Assembly (NCBI RefSeq): GCF_001578185.1 | Contig: NZ_CP011008.1 | Span: forward strand, 5,236,001 to 5,300,000 | DNA: 64,000 nucleotides | Source: Peribacillus simplex | Lineage (GTDB): Bacteria; Bacillota; Bacilli; Bacillales; DSM-1321 | Direction of reading: 5' to 3' | Program-made: the position numbers and the translations under genes | The notes under the pieces: generated by a model | What the model was told of the DNA's origin: nothing | What the model saw: only the letters and a program-made list of their open reading frames with translations | Database searches by the model: none | Shown here: in pieces, positions 56,148-64,000 of the stretch | How positions within the stretch are numbered: the first letter of the stretch is position 1 | Layout of the letters: each line of letters starts with the position of its first letter

Positions 56148-56706
56148 ACTTCCACTTCCTCTCGAAATTCTCCCGTGTACATGCCATGAGTAATGCTGTT
56201 TTGTCAGGGAGCTCAATTTCTTTAATTGGGGTAAACCCACACTTTTCAAATAGATGAATCATCTTTGCGTTCCGGATATCCGGTTCTGCCATCACCTTTT
56301 TTGTTCTAGCAGTAAGTAGTTGGTATTTCACCATTGCACGTAAGAACGGCAAAGCCAGTCCTTTTCCAAGATAATCTGGATCACCAATGAGTAAATGAAT
56401 GCCTTGATCTCCCTCTTCGGACTGATAATAATCTTCGATGATATCGCCTTTTACCCAATACGATTCCCAATAGCTCATTGGGATTGAGTCCAGGCAGCCT
56501 AAATAGAGTGTTTGGTGTGCATCAGCCAATGCCTTTTGCAAATGAACAGCAAATTTTTCTTTTGTGAAATTCAAATTCCAGTATGGTATCACATGATCTT
56601 CATGCATCCATTTATGCAGTGTATCTAAATCCCTCTTAAATTCAACTTTGACGAATGAAAGCTGTTGATTACAGTCCTTCAGCATTTCTTCATAACTATT
56701 TTTCAT
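56122..56706 (-). CDS. rhbD: Hydroxamate acetyltransferase, RhbD/IucB-like
   Basis: 194-residue GNAT-fold acyltransferase of the siderophore type: LHKWMHEDHVIPYWNLNFTKEKF, then YWESYWVKGDIIEDYYQSEEGDQGIHLLIGDPDYLGKGLALPFLRAM with the acetyl-CoA loop, and a last block MIHLFEKCGFTPIKEIELPDKTALLMACTRENF. It acetylates the hydroxylamine made by the RhbE-like enzyme. Both ends overlap neighbours (11 nt with rhbC, 26 nt with rhbE), typical of a tightly coupled operon. Confidence 0.9.
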   Translation of the reverse strand: MKNSYEEMLKDCNQQLSFVKVEFKRDLDTLHKWMHEDHVIPYWNLNFTKEKFAVHLQKALADAHQTLYLGCLDSIPMSYWESYWVKGDIIEDYYQSEEGDQGIHLLIGDPDYLGKGLALPFLRAMVKYQLLTARTKKVMAEPDIRNAKMIHLFEKCGFTPIKEIELPDKTALLMACTRENFERKWKYGEATIYL

Positions 56707-58498
56707 GGACGGCTAAAACCCCCTGCGCGAATGGGTTTTCAATGGTCGTATAAACGGATTGCGTCTCAAGTGAACCAACAAGTTCATCCATATCATGAAA
56801 CCGCGTCAGTAAATTAGCCTTACAAGATAATTCCCGGGCATGAAGCAACCTTGCAATAACTCGATTCAACCCCTCATCCCCGCTTTCCCTGCTGCTTGTT
56901 TCCAGTTGTTCCTGAACGAGCTGTAACAGGGTTTTCTCTGATACTAACCCTTCCGTACCAAAATTATTGATCAAGCCTAATAAGTGATTAAAAAAGAAAT
57001 AGTATTGCAGTCTTTCTTCAGCGACTTCATCAGAACAAATCGTGAAGCTTTTTTCACTTAGTTCAGGCAGGATCTTCAACAGCCTGTCCACTTTGGACTC
57101 ACAGTAGTAATACCCTTGATTATCGCGATAATAAAAAGTGGATGGATACCCATCTTGAAGTTGAATGATGGAATTTTGTTGATGGGCTTCTAAAACGATT
57201 CCATACACTTCAAATAGCCAAAGCATCGGTTTTAATGTCATTGAAAGATAAGTTTTGAACCAATCCTTACTTACCTCTTCGGTACTGCGGTTTTCATCAG
57301 CTGATAATTTGCGGATGATCGCTCCAAGCCTTGATGGTGCACCATAGGCATTATCCTGGCACAAGCCTGCAATCAGGCTTGCTTGTTCATTGTTTTCATA
57401 AAAAGGGTTTTCCCGGATATCAACATCGAATCCTGATTCTTGTTCTGTTGTTTTGATCGTTAGATAAGCAGGGTCCTTAATAATACGGAAGGAGGGATGC
57501 TGTTCTTTTAGCGCGTCTCCCACTTTTGAATCGATTAATTTAGCGATTTCCACACCACGATCAAGTTCTTTTTGCAGATTTGCACGTAACGAATTCGTGA
57601 TTTTGACCGGAACGGAAAATTTGTACATATATCTCGATGTGGCACTATATACCGTTCTAAAAGAAGAGGTAGCCGTGAATTTTTTCCCAAGCGGTCCCAC
57701 GTAAATTAGTGTTCCTTGCTCGATAAGCCTTTTAACTTCTTCTTTTTCGATAAGCACTTTTGCCTGGAGCGGATGTGCTGGGATAATGCTATACCGGCTT
57801 TCCGTTTGGCAATACGTGTCACGGAATTCACTGGAAATCTCCAAGTCACCGGCTAGTTCCTGTTTAATGATTTCACTTGCCGATCGGACTTCACTAGAAT
57901 CTTGGATGACGATCGAAGGCTCTGCCAGGAAGTAGTGCAGCTGAAACTCAGCTTTTAATTCGGGTGAATAGATCCATTCATCTTTTTCTGAAATGCCCTG
58001 CTTACTTTTCGGCGTCGGATGGAACAGGTGCCCGAATAAAAGCGACTGCTCCGCTTCGATATAGGTGAAATCGGGACTTTGAAGGGCATCAGCGTCTTCG
58101 GTCCTGGCTTCGACATACCGTTGAATATTTTGGCTGCTCAGGATGACACGCAGCATCAATTCATCTTCACTATCCGTCCGGCCCTGCTCATTCAATAATT
58201 CTTTAGAAACGATCGAGACCATCGTCACATAATCTAATTCACGTACTTGTTTGGATGCATTTTGGTAGTAAATCGGGAATGTAAAAATATGACGCCCCGT
58301 TTCCGACCAATATTTAAGCGGAACTAGCAATGCAATATCTTGGGATAAGAGATTACTGACTAATAATGAATCCGGAATAGAACCCTCCAAATCAGGCCAG
58401 TTCTTCGTTTCCTCCAAACTGCAATTTCCAGTTTCCCGGAAATAACAATTCAGAAAGCTTTGCATCGTCGCCCTTTCAGCTATCTGCTTACCATTCAT
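56696..58498 (-). CDS. rhbC: NIS siderophore synthetase, RhbC/IucA-like
   Basis: 600-residue IucA/IucC-family synthetase, the first-arm enzyme in rhizobactin-type assembly. Motifs: SRYSIIPAHPLQAKVLIEKEEVKR, TATSSFRTVYSATSRYMYKFSVPVKITNSLR, LEAHQQNSIIQLQDGYPS. The start at the second ATG (58498) has GGAGG 7 nt upstream; the first ATG at 58504 overlaps the decarboxylase stop as ATGA but touches the ribosome site. Third gene of the operon. Confidence 0.9.
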   Translation of the reverse strand: MNGKQIAERATMQSFLNCYFRETGNCSLEETKNWPDLEGSIPDSLLVSNLLSQDIALLVPLKYWSETGRHIFTFPIYYQNASKQVRELDYVTMVSIVSKELLNEQGRTDSEDELMLRVILSSQNIQRYVEARTEDADALQSPDFTYIEAEQSLLFGHLFHPTPKSKQGISEKDEWIYSPELKAEFQLHYFLAEPSIVIQDSSEVRSASEIIKQELAGDLEISSEFRDTYCQTESRYSIIPAHPLQAKVLIEKEEVKRLIEQGTLIYVGPLGKKFTATSSFRTVYSATSRYMYKFSVPVKITNSLRANLQKELDRGVEIAKLIDSKVGDALKEQHPSFRIIKDPAYLTIKTTEQESGFDVDIRENPFYENNEQASLIAGLCQDNAYGAPSRLGAIIRKLSADENRSTEEVSKDWFKTYLSMTLKPMLWLFEVYGIVLEAHQQNSIIQLQDGYPSTFYYRDNQGYYYCESKVDRLLKILPELSEKSFTICSDEVAEERLQYYFFFNHLLGLINNFGTEGLVSEKTLLQLVQEQLETSSRESGDEGLNRVIARLLHARELSCKANLLTRFHDMDELVGSLETQSVYTTIENPFAQGVLAVHEK

Positions 58499-58500
58499 CT

Positions 58501-60021
58501 TCATTCCTCCATCATCTTGAACATTTCACCTAATACTCGGATTTCGTCTAAAATTCCCTCTATGTGTTCAAGCCTTGTCATTGGATTCAATAGTGTCATT
58601 TTTAAATACACCCGTCCGTCAAAACGCGTTTTTGCTAAAAATGCCCGTCCGCTTTTCAGTAATTCTTGCTGAATCTGTTTATTTAATAGATTCACTAACT
58701 GATCACTTTCTCCCTCGGGATTATAACGGAATACAACCGCATTCAATTCAGGGTCTTTATTTAATACACTGAATCCTTCCGCTTGATCGATCTTCACAGC
58801 CACTTCACGCGCAAGATGACAAGTATAGTCAATCATTTCGGCAAAGGTATCCAGTCCGACAACCTTCAATGACATCCAAAGTTTCAGTGCATCGAACCTT
58901 CTCGTCGTTTGCACCGATTTATTGACCAAGTGAACCATGCCCTCCGCTTCATCTTCCTGTGGATTCAAGTAATCGGCGTGATGCTGGATATATTGAAATG
59001 AGTTGGTATCCGAGACAAGAAAGGCACCACAACTGATGGGTTGGTAGAATAATTTGTGAAAATCAACCGTAATCGAGTCTGCCAGTTCAATTCCGCTGAT
59101 TAACTCTTTGTAATCCTTACTTAAAATCATCGCGCCGCCATATGCGGCGTCCACATGCAACCATATCCCATTCTTCCTTGCTGCTAGGGATACTTCATGT
59201 AATGGATCGATTGAACCGAAATCCGTCGTTCCGCAAGTAGCAACGATAGCAAATGGAAGTAAACCCTGTTCCTCTAAAAGCAGTAACTCGTTGTTTAATT
59301 CACCCATAGACATACGATGATTTGAATCCGTTTTAACCGTGATCACTGCCTGTTCTCCAAGCCCCAGCTGTGCCGCTGATTTACGAACTGTAAAGTGGGC
59401 AGCCTCGGAGCATAAAATCCGCAATTTTTTCGCCTCGACCGGCAAGCCATGCTGTTGAACATCCACATCCCAGTAACGCTTACAATAAGCGTCCCTCGCC
59501 AATAGCAGTCCCATATAATTAGATTGGGTTCCACCGCTTGTGAAAATCCCATCCGCTTGTTCAGGCAACCCTACCTGACTGCACAGCCAATCTATTAAAT
59601 GCTCTTCAACGAAGGTTGCCGTCGAGCTTTGGTCCCATGAATCCATGGATTGATTTAACGTACCGATAATCATTTCGGCAGCCACTGCAGGTATTATTGT
59701 CGGGCAATGCAAATGTCCGATACAAGTAGGGCTGTGTACGTTGATGCTGTCATTAATAACAAACTCTGCAAGCTCAGCAGCTACTGCTTCCATTGTCTCC
59801 CCTTTTAGGGAAGCGAGGGTCACCTCGTTTAACCTTGCTTCTATTTCATTCGGTTTTTTTCCAGAGTAAGCCAGATTGTTCCCCTTTAAAAAATTCGTCA
59901 GCTTTTTTTCTATGATTTTTAATGACTGGCTATAATTATTGAAACCTTCTTCGTTGTTCAAAAATAATGGAGAATAGGCAAAATCAGTTTTAGTTTGAGT
60001 TTTAGTTATCATTTCGATCAT
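58501..60021 (-). CDS. rhbB: L-2,4-diaminobutyrate decarboxylase
   Basis: 506-residue PLP-dependent group II decarboxylase converting L-2,4-diaminobutyrate to 1,3-diaminopropane. GIFTSGGTQSNYMGLLLARDAY, HVDAAYGGAMI and the PLP-lysine segment SITVDFHKLFYQPISCGAFLV are visible, followed by TTRRFDALKLWMSLKVVGLD. Glutamate and tyrosine decarboxylases share the fold; the diaminobutyrate aminotransferase upstream and siderophore genes downstream fix the likely substrate. GAGGGTG ribosome site; 7 nt after the aminotransferase. Confidence 0.9.
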   Translation of the reverse strand: MIEMITKTQTKTDFAYSPLFLNNEEGFNNYSQSLKIIEKKLTNFLKGNNLAYSGKKPNEIEARLNEVTLASLKGETMEAVAAELAEFVINDSINVHSPTCIGHLHCPTIIPAVAAEMIIGTLNQSMDSWDQSSTATFVEEHLIDWLCSQVGLPEQADGIFTSGGTQSNYMGLLLARDAYCKRYWDVDVQQHGLPVEAKKLRILCSEAAHFTVRKSAAQLGLGEQAVITVKTDSNHRMSMGELNNELLLLEEQGLLPFAIVATCGTTDFGSIDPLHEVSLAARKNGIWLHVDAAYGGAMILSKDYKELISGIELADSITVDFHKLFYQPISCGAFLVSDTNSFQYIQHHADYLNPQEDEAEGMVHLVNKSVQTTRRFDALKLWMSLKVVGLDTFAEMIDYTCHLAREVAVKIDQAEGFSVLNKDPELNAVVFRYNPEGESDQLVNLLNKQIQQELLKSGRAFLAKTRFDGRVYLKMTLLNPMTRLEHIEGILDEIRVLGEMFKMMEE

Positions 60022-60028
60022 TGATCAT

Positions 60029-61381
60029 TCACCCTCTAGCAACAGCTGCACGAACAGCCTGTTCAAAAATTGCAGTTGCTTCATAAAGCTGGGATTCCGT
60101 TACGATCAATGGAGGCAAGAACCTCACTACACTTCCATGTCTCCCGCCAACTTCCAAAATCAACCCTCTTTGAAAACATTCCTGCTGAATGGCACTGGCA
60201 AGTTCCGAATCAGCTGGATGGCTTCCATTCGCATTTTGCGGTTCTTCATGGTTGACCATTTCCACACCGACCATTAATCCACGGCCTCTAACATCCCCGA
60301 TTTGCTGAAAATCCTTTTGCAAATCTTTAAGAATATTACTTAAGGTTTCTCCCATTTTAGCGGAATGATCCACAAGATTCGTCTCTTTCATATACTTTAA
60401 AGTTGCTGTTCCCGCTGCCATCGCCAATTGATTTCCACGGAACGTACCGATATGTGCACCTGGAGACCATATGTCCAACTCTTTGTTATAAATCACAACC
60501 GATAATGGAAGACTCCCCCCTATTGCTTTTGATAAGACCAGAACATCCGGAACGATTCCTGCATGTTCAAAGGCAAACATTTTCCCTGTCCGGCCGATAC
60601 CGGATTGAACTTCGTCGATAATTAGCGGAATTCCCTTCTCTTTTGTTATTCTTCTGATTTCCTTAAGCCATGGAATTGGAGCGGGAATGGAACCACCCTC
60701 TCCTTGTACTGCCTCTAAAATCATTCCTGCTGGTGCCAATAAACCGGACTCAGGATCGTTTAGTAGATTTTCGATATACTGACTACTGATTTTATGGCTC
60801 TCTTCTCCGCCAATTCCAAAGGGACAGCGATATTGATAGGGATACGGCAGGAAATGTACATCCGGCATTAACCCTTGTATTTTTTCCTTTGGTTTTGTAT
60901 TACCGCTGATTGACATGGTTGCATGGGTTGCCCCGTGGTAAGCCCCTTGGAAGGATAAAATGCTTCTGTTGCCTGTGGCTGTTTTAACTAATTTAAGTGC
61001 TGCCTCAATGGCATCTCCGCCAGTAGGACCACAGAATTGAATTTTTGCGTTTTTTCTGAATTCTTCAGGCAGGCTTTCAAAAATTTCATCAACGAACTGC
61101 TCCTTGATTGGTGTCGTAAAGTCCAATGTATGTAAAGGCCGTTTATCCTTAAGAACTTTTTCCATTGCTTCAAGCACAGCCGGATGATTGTGTCCGAGTG
61201 CTAATGTTCCAGCGCCGGCAAGAAAATCAATATATCTTTTTCCGTCCATGTCTGTTAAATAAATTCCCTCCGCTTGATCGATGGCCATGGGTAATCTTCT
61301 AGGATAAGATCGGGCATTTGATTCCCTTGTGTTTTGTTGTTCCAGTAATTGATCATTTTTTGTAAGCATGTTCGTTACCAT
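60029..61381 (-). CDS. rhbA: Diaminobutyrate--2-oxoglutarate aminotransferase
   Basis: 450-residue class III aminotransferase making L-2,4-diaminobutyrate from aspartate semialdehyde and glutamate, the first step toward 1,3-diaminopropane. Visible are YIDFLAGAGTLALGHNHPAV, QFCGPTGGDAIEAALKLVKTATGR-like segment, FQGAYHGATHATMSISG, PLIIDEVQSGIGRTGKMFAFEH and the PLP lysine in LVLSKAIGGSLPLSVV. GGAGG 6 nt upstream supports the ATG. It is the first gene after the Fur-box promoter. Confidence 0.92.
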   Translation of the reverse strand: MVTNMLTKNDQLLEQQNTRESNARSYPRRLPMAIDQAEGIYLTDMDGKRYIDFLAGAGTLALGHNHPAVLEAMEKVLKDKRPLHTLDFTTPIKEQFVDEIFESLPEEFRKNAKIQFCGPTGGDAIEAALKLVKTATGNRSILSFQGAYHGATHATMSISGNTKPKEKIQGLMPDVHFLPYPYQYRCPFGIGGEESHKISSQYIENLLNDPESGLLAPAGMILEAVQGEGGSIPAPIPWLKEIRRITKEKGIPLIIDEVQSGIGRTGKMFAFEHAGIVPDVLVLSKAIGGSLPLSVVIYNKELDIWSPGAHIGTFRGNQLAMAAGTATLKYMKETNLVDHSAKMGETLSNILKDLQKDFQQIGDVRGRGLMVGVEMVNHEEPQNANGSHPADSELASAIQQECFQRGLILEVGGRHGSVVRFLPPLIVTESQLYEATAIFEQAVRAAVARG

Positions 61382-61405
61382 AGTGAGCCTCCATGTATTA
61401 AATTA

Positions 61406-61468
61406 ATTGAGAATAATTATCATTATCATGCAATTCATTCTACTGACAATGATAATTATTCTCAATAA
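61406..61468 (-). promoter_or_regulatory. Twin Fur boxes in inverted arrangement
   Basis: TGAGAATAATTATCA (61408-61422) and TGATAATTATTCTCA (61450-61464) each match the 7-1-7 Bacillus Fur site (TGATAATNATTATCA) with one mismatch. The two boxes and their flanks are reverse complements of each other over about 23 bp. They bracket the predicted promoter, so iron-loaded Fur should repress the siderophore operon. Confidence 0.88.
61437..61465 (-). promoter_or_regulatory. Predicted SigA promoter of the siderophore operon
   Basis: Minus-strand TTGAGA (61465-61460) and TAGAAT (61442-61437) are 17 bp apart; the -35 lies inside the distal Fur box and the other box covers the early transcribed region. 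Confidence 0.6.
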
Positions 61469-62154
61469 GTAAATCCGCTCATTTTTCTTCTAGTAATTTC
61501 CAACAAAATTATGAAAAGGCTAAAATTGGGACTTGATCCCTATTTATACATTAAACAGAAAATTAATCTTTAGGTTTTATATAGTTGTGTTTCTAAGCTA
61601 AGTGAAGATGAAAATTTTGAAAATGAGGAGTCACCAAAGAATGGTTTGAAGGGTGGCGGGAATGGCTTTTTGACAGTAACCACAACTTAAAAAGCACCTT
61701 ACATTATTGTTATTTATTAACGTTAGTCATGTTATTCCATAAAGGGCCCTATAATGGAATATGCGAAAGTGCTAAGTTCTTTTAAAATGATATTGTTTAA
61801 ACAAACTATTACCAGTTTAGAATAATAGGGATTCTTTTTTATTGAATTGGCGTAAAGCCTTCCATTACTTTCGCCGATGACTTTAGACCAAAACCTTAAA
61901 CTATATCGTTTTCCGCCTTCCTTATACTTTAACCGGATTATTCCGCCACCTTTTATTAATTTTTAGCTGCTAATCAATATAAAATACCCTTACTTGGTAT
62001 AAAATAGTAAAATAGAGAGGTAAATGAACCTCTATTCAGAGGGATTGTTTACTTGTTTATCATTTGAAATTAGAGGGTAAAGATTTTCACTATTACTTTA
62101 TCGATCGTTCAGCTTCAATTTTGTCAAAACGTGTCGGTGTCAGGGGGGGAACGG
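61469..62154. other. Intergenic region between the siderophore operon and the amylase gene
   Basis: About 690 bp of AT-rich sequence. I find no ORF with a ribosome site, no stable hairpin with T-run and no clear cre upstream of the amylase. A GGGGGGG ribosome site sits at its right end. Confidence 0.5.
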
Positions 62155-63636
62155 ATGAAAAGAAATCATACGATGATGCAATTTTTTGAGTGGCATCTTG
62201 AGGCGGATGGTTCTCATTGGGACAGATTGAAATACGCAGCCTCTAAGTTGAAGGATATAGGAATTGATTGCGTTTGGCTTCCGCCAGTTACCAAAGGGCA
62301 ATCCGTTGGGGATAATGGATATGGAATATATGACGGTTACGATTTGGGGGAATTTGACCAAAAAGGAACCGTTCGTACCAAATACGGGACCAAAGATGAA
62401 TTGCTGCAAGCAATAGCCACTTGCCATAACTACGGACTTTGCGTTTATATCGATTTAGTCATGAACCATAAAGCAGGAGCTGATGGAACCGAAAAATTTG
62501 AAGTGATTGAAGTCAATCCAGACAACCGGATGGAAGATATCTCAGAACCGTTTGAAATGGAAGGCTGGACAAAATTCGATTTCCCGGGCCGTAAAAATAA
62601 ATACTCTGACTTTAAGTGGAACCATACTCATTTTAACGGTACAGACTATGATGCCGAAAACGACAAAATGGGTGTATTTCGAATCACAGGCGAAAATAAG
62701 CACTGGAATCCGCATGTCATCGATGAATTCGGAAACTATGATTATTTAATGTTTGCCAACATCGATTACAGCCTGCCGGAAGTTCGTCAGGAAATGATTA
62801 GCTGGGGAAAATGGATGGTTGATACGTTAAAGTGTGATGGTTTTCGTTTGGACGCCGTTAAGCATATCGATTATGAATTCATCAATGAGTTCCTTAAAGA
62901 ACTCATTCCTTATACAAAGGAACATTTCTTCATGGTCGGCGAATTTTGGAAGGCGGATGTTAAAGCTTGTCAAACATACTTAGAGCACACCAATCATGAC
63001 CTCAACTTGTTCGATGTTTCCCTGCATTATAAATTTCACGAGGCTTCAAAAGCAGGAGCAGACTTCGACCTCTCAACCATCTTTGATGATACCCTCGTCC
63101 AAACCAATCCGGCACAGGCCGTCACTTTTGTCGACAACCACGACTCCCAGCCTCATGAATCACTGGAGTCTTGGGTAAAGGACTGGTTTAAACCATCGGC
63201 ATATGCACTTATCTTACTTAGACTTTGCGGTTATCCCTGTGTCTTTTACGGGGACTATTATGGAATCGGCGGGCCTTCTCCGGTACCTGGAAAAAAGGAT
63301 ATTCTAGATCGTCTCTTATATGCTAGGTATGAAAAAGCTTATGGAGAACAGACGGACTATTTTGACGATCAAAATACGATAGGCTGGGTCCGGCTCGGGG
63401 TTAAAGAGCTAGAAGGCTCGGGGTGTGCCGTCATTATCTCAAATGGAGATCACAACAGTGAAAAAAGGATGTTCGTCGGTGAACATCGAGCTGGTGAAAC
63501 CTGGAGTGATTTAACCTATCATAGAGATGACCACATTATCATTGAAGCAGATGGTTTCGCGACCTTTCCCGTTCATGGGAAAAGCGTATCCGTATGGGCA
63601 TTAAATGATGTACCACTTAAAACGACACCACTCTAA
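62155..63636 (+). CDS. Cytoplasmic alpha-amylase (GH13)
   Basis: 493-residue GH13 enzyme of the liquefying-amylase subfamily, hydrolysing alpha-1,4-glucans. No signal peptide follows the start (MKRNHTMMQFFEWHLEADGS), so it probably acts on glycogen or imported maltodextrins inside the cell. Catalytic residues are nucleophile Asp233 in DGFRLDAVKHI, acid/base Glu263 in MVGEFW and Asp330 in FVDNHDSQP; YIDLVMNHKAGAD holds conserved region I. The ATG at 62155 has a GGGGGGG ribosome site 5 nt upstream; one 24 nt earlier does not. Monocistronic. Confidence 0.92.
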   Translation: MKRNHTMMQFFEWHLEADGSHWDRLKYAASKLKDIGIDCVWLPPVTKGQSVGDNGYGIYDGYDLGEFDQKGTVRTKYGTKDELLQAIATCHNYGLCVYIDLVMNHKAGADGTEKFEVIEVNPDNRMEDISEPFEMEGWTKFDFPGRKNKYSDFKWNHTHFNGTDYDAENDKMGVFRITGENKHWNPHVIDEFGNYDYLMFANIDYSLPEVRQEMISWGKWMVDTLKCDGFRLDAVKHIDYEFINEFLKELIPYTKEHFFMVGEFWKADVKACQTYLEHTNHDLNLFDVSLHYKFHEASKAGADFDLSTIFDDTLVQTNPAQAVTFVDNHDSQPHESLESWVKDWFKPSAYALILLRLCGYPCVFYGDYYGIGGPSPVPGKKDILDRLLYARYEKAYGEQTDYFDDQNTIGWVRLGVKELEGSGCAVIISNGDHNSEKRMFVGEHRAGETWSDLTYHRDDHIIIEADGFATFPVHGKSVSVWALNDVPLKTTPL

Positions 63637-63648
63637 AATTAGATAGCA

Positions 63649-63684
63649 AGGAACAGCATGTCGTTTGGAGATGTGCTGTTCTTT
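63649..63684 (+). terminator. Possible terminator of the amylase gene
   Basis: Stem GAACAGCA / TGCTGTTC with a 15-nt loop, then only TTT. Confidence 0.5.
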
Positions 63685-63815
63685 ACTGATGACATCGCCC
63701 TTGAAAACCCAGGAGTATCATTCCTTCACAATGCAATTGGATCGTTACCCACAGAAAGATAATTTTTCCATTCGAAGCAATCATGGTAAGATAAGGGAAA
63801 AGGAGTTGAAGGAAC

Positions 63816-64000
63816 GTGAAAAATGAAATCATTGAAAGATTCACTTCTTATGTTAAAGTGGATACCCAATCGAATGATGCAAATCCCTCATGCCCCTCTA
63901 CACCCGGACAGTTAACCTTGGCAAATACATTGGTCCAGGAACTTCAATCAATTGGGATGAAGGAAGTCACAATGGATCAGAATGGTTATGTCATGGCTAC
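63816..64000 (+). CDS. pepT: Peptidase T (5' end only; continues beyond the window)
   Basis: GTG start with AAGGAG upstream. The first 61 codons read [20 protein letters not shown], then [23 protein letters not shown] and DQNGYVMA, the opening of the M20 zinc tripeptidase PepT. The catalytic His/Asp/Glu residues lie beyond the window. PepT removes N-terminal residues from tripeptides in the cytoplasm. Confidence 0.88.
   Translation, partial: MKNEIIERFTSYVKVDTQSNDANPSCPSTPGQLTLANTLVQELQSIGMKEVTMDQNGYVMA

Overview
The window looks like chromosome from a low-GC, spore-forming Bacillaceae species. Codon use, AGGAGG-type ribosome sites, U-tailed terminators and many close relatives of Bacillus subtilis proteins (YfmM, YhfW, YwbE, YvrABC, GltC, NupC, TopB) all fit. 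The schizokinen-type siderophore operon, the glutaminyl-tRNA synthetase and the NADP glutamate dehydrogenase suggest the Peribacillus (Bacillus simplex / frigoritolerans) group. That genus call is inference from gene content, not from a marker gene.

Layout. 1-5.7 kb: a leftward cobalamin salvage operon (BtuF, BtuC, BtuD-CbiZ fusion, CbiB, CobD) behind a cobalamin riboswitch and a terminator. 5.7-9.7 kb: a lipoprotein deacetylase, tRNA-Arg(CCT), a secreted chitin-active LPMO, a GNAT enzyme, and a pair of related very small genes of unknown function, the first frameshifted. 9.9-19.5 kb: topoisomerase III, an ABC-F ATPase, a helicase/kinase/methyltransferase operon, and a purine permease with a structured leader. 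19.6-24 kb: a ParM/ParR-like pair beside an array of about 20-bp iterons; the array and the 5' part of the neighbouring yhfW gene are tandemly duplicated and the first copy has decayed. 24-34 kb: YwbE, SIMPL protein, PurU, an amino-acid ABC importer, GlnRS, MsrAB, NupC and an RsbR remnant.

34-47 kb: an intact two-component system next to a MacAB/YknXYZ-like efflux operon in which all three genes are broken, then a YwcBA-type symporter pair, a split ThrE-type exporter, an alpha/beta hydrolase, a dicarboxylate symporter, a YhhN protein, an RlmI-like methyltransferase and a PTS IIC-like protein. 47.7-50.2 kb: a GltC-like regulator divergent from gdhA. 50.4-52.6 kb: a collapsing ribose locus (rbsR and rbsD broken, rbsK intact, transporter absent). 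52.8-61.5 kb: a Bacillus-type intergenic repeat, then a six-gene operon in the same order as rhizobactin rhbABCDEF, led by two facing Fur boxes and closed by a strong terminator. 62-64 kb: a cytoplasmic alpha-amylase and the start of peptidase T.

The least explained items are the chromosomal-looking ParMR/iteron locus with its duplication, the small-gene pair at 9.4-9.7 kb, and the purine-permease leader. Decay is concentrated in transport and sensing loci (efflux ABC, ribose, RsbR), while biosynthetic operons are intact.
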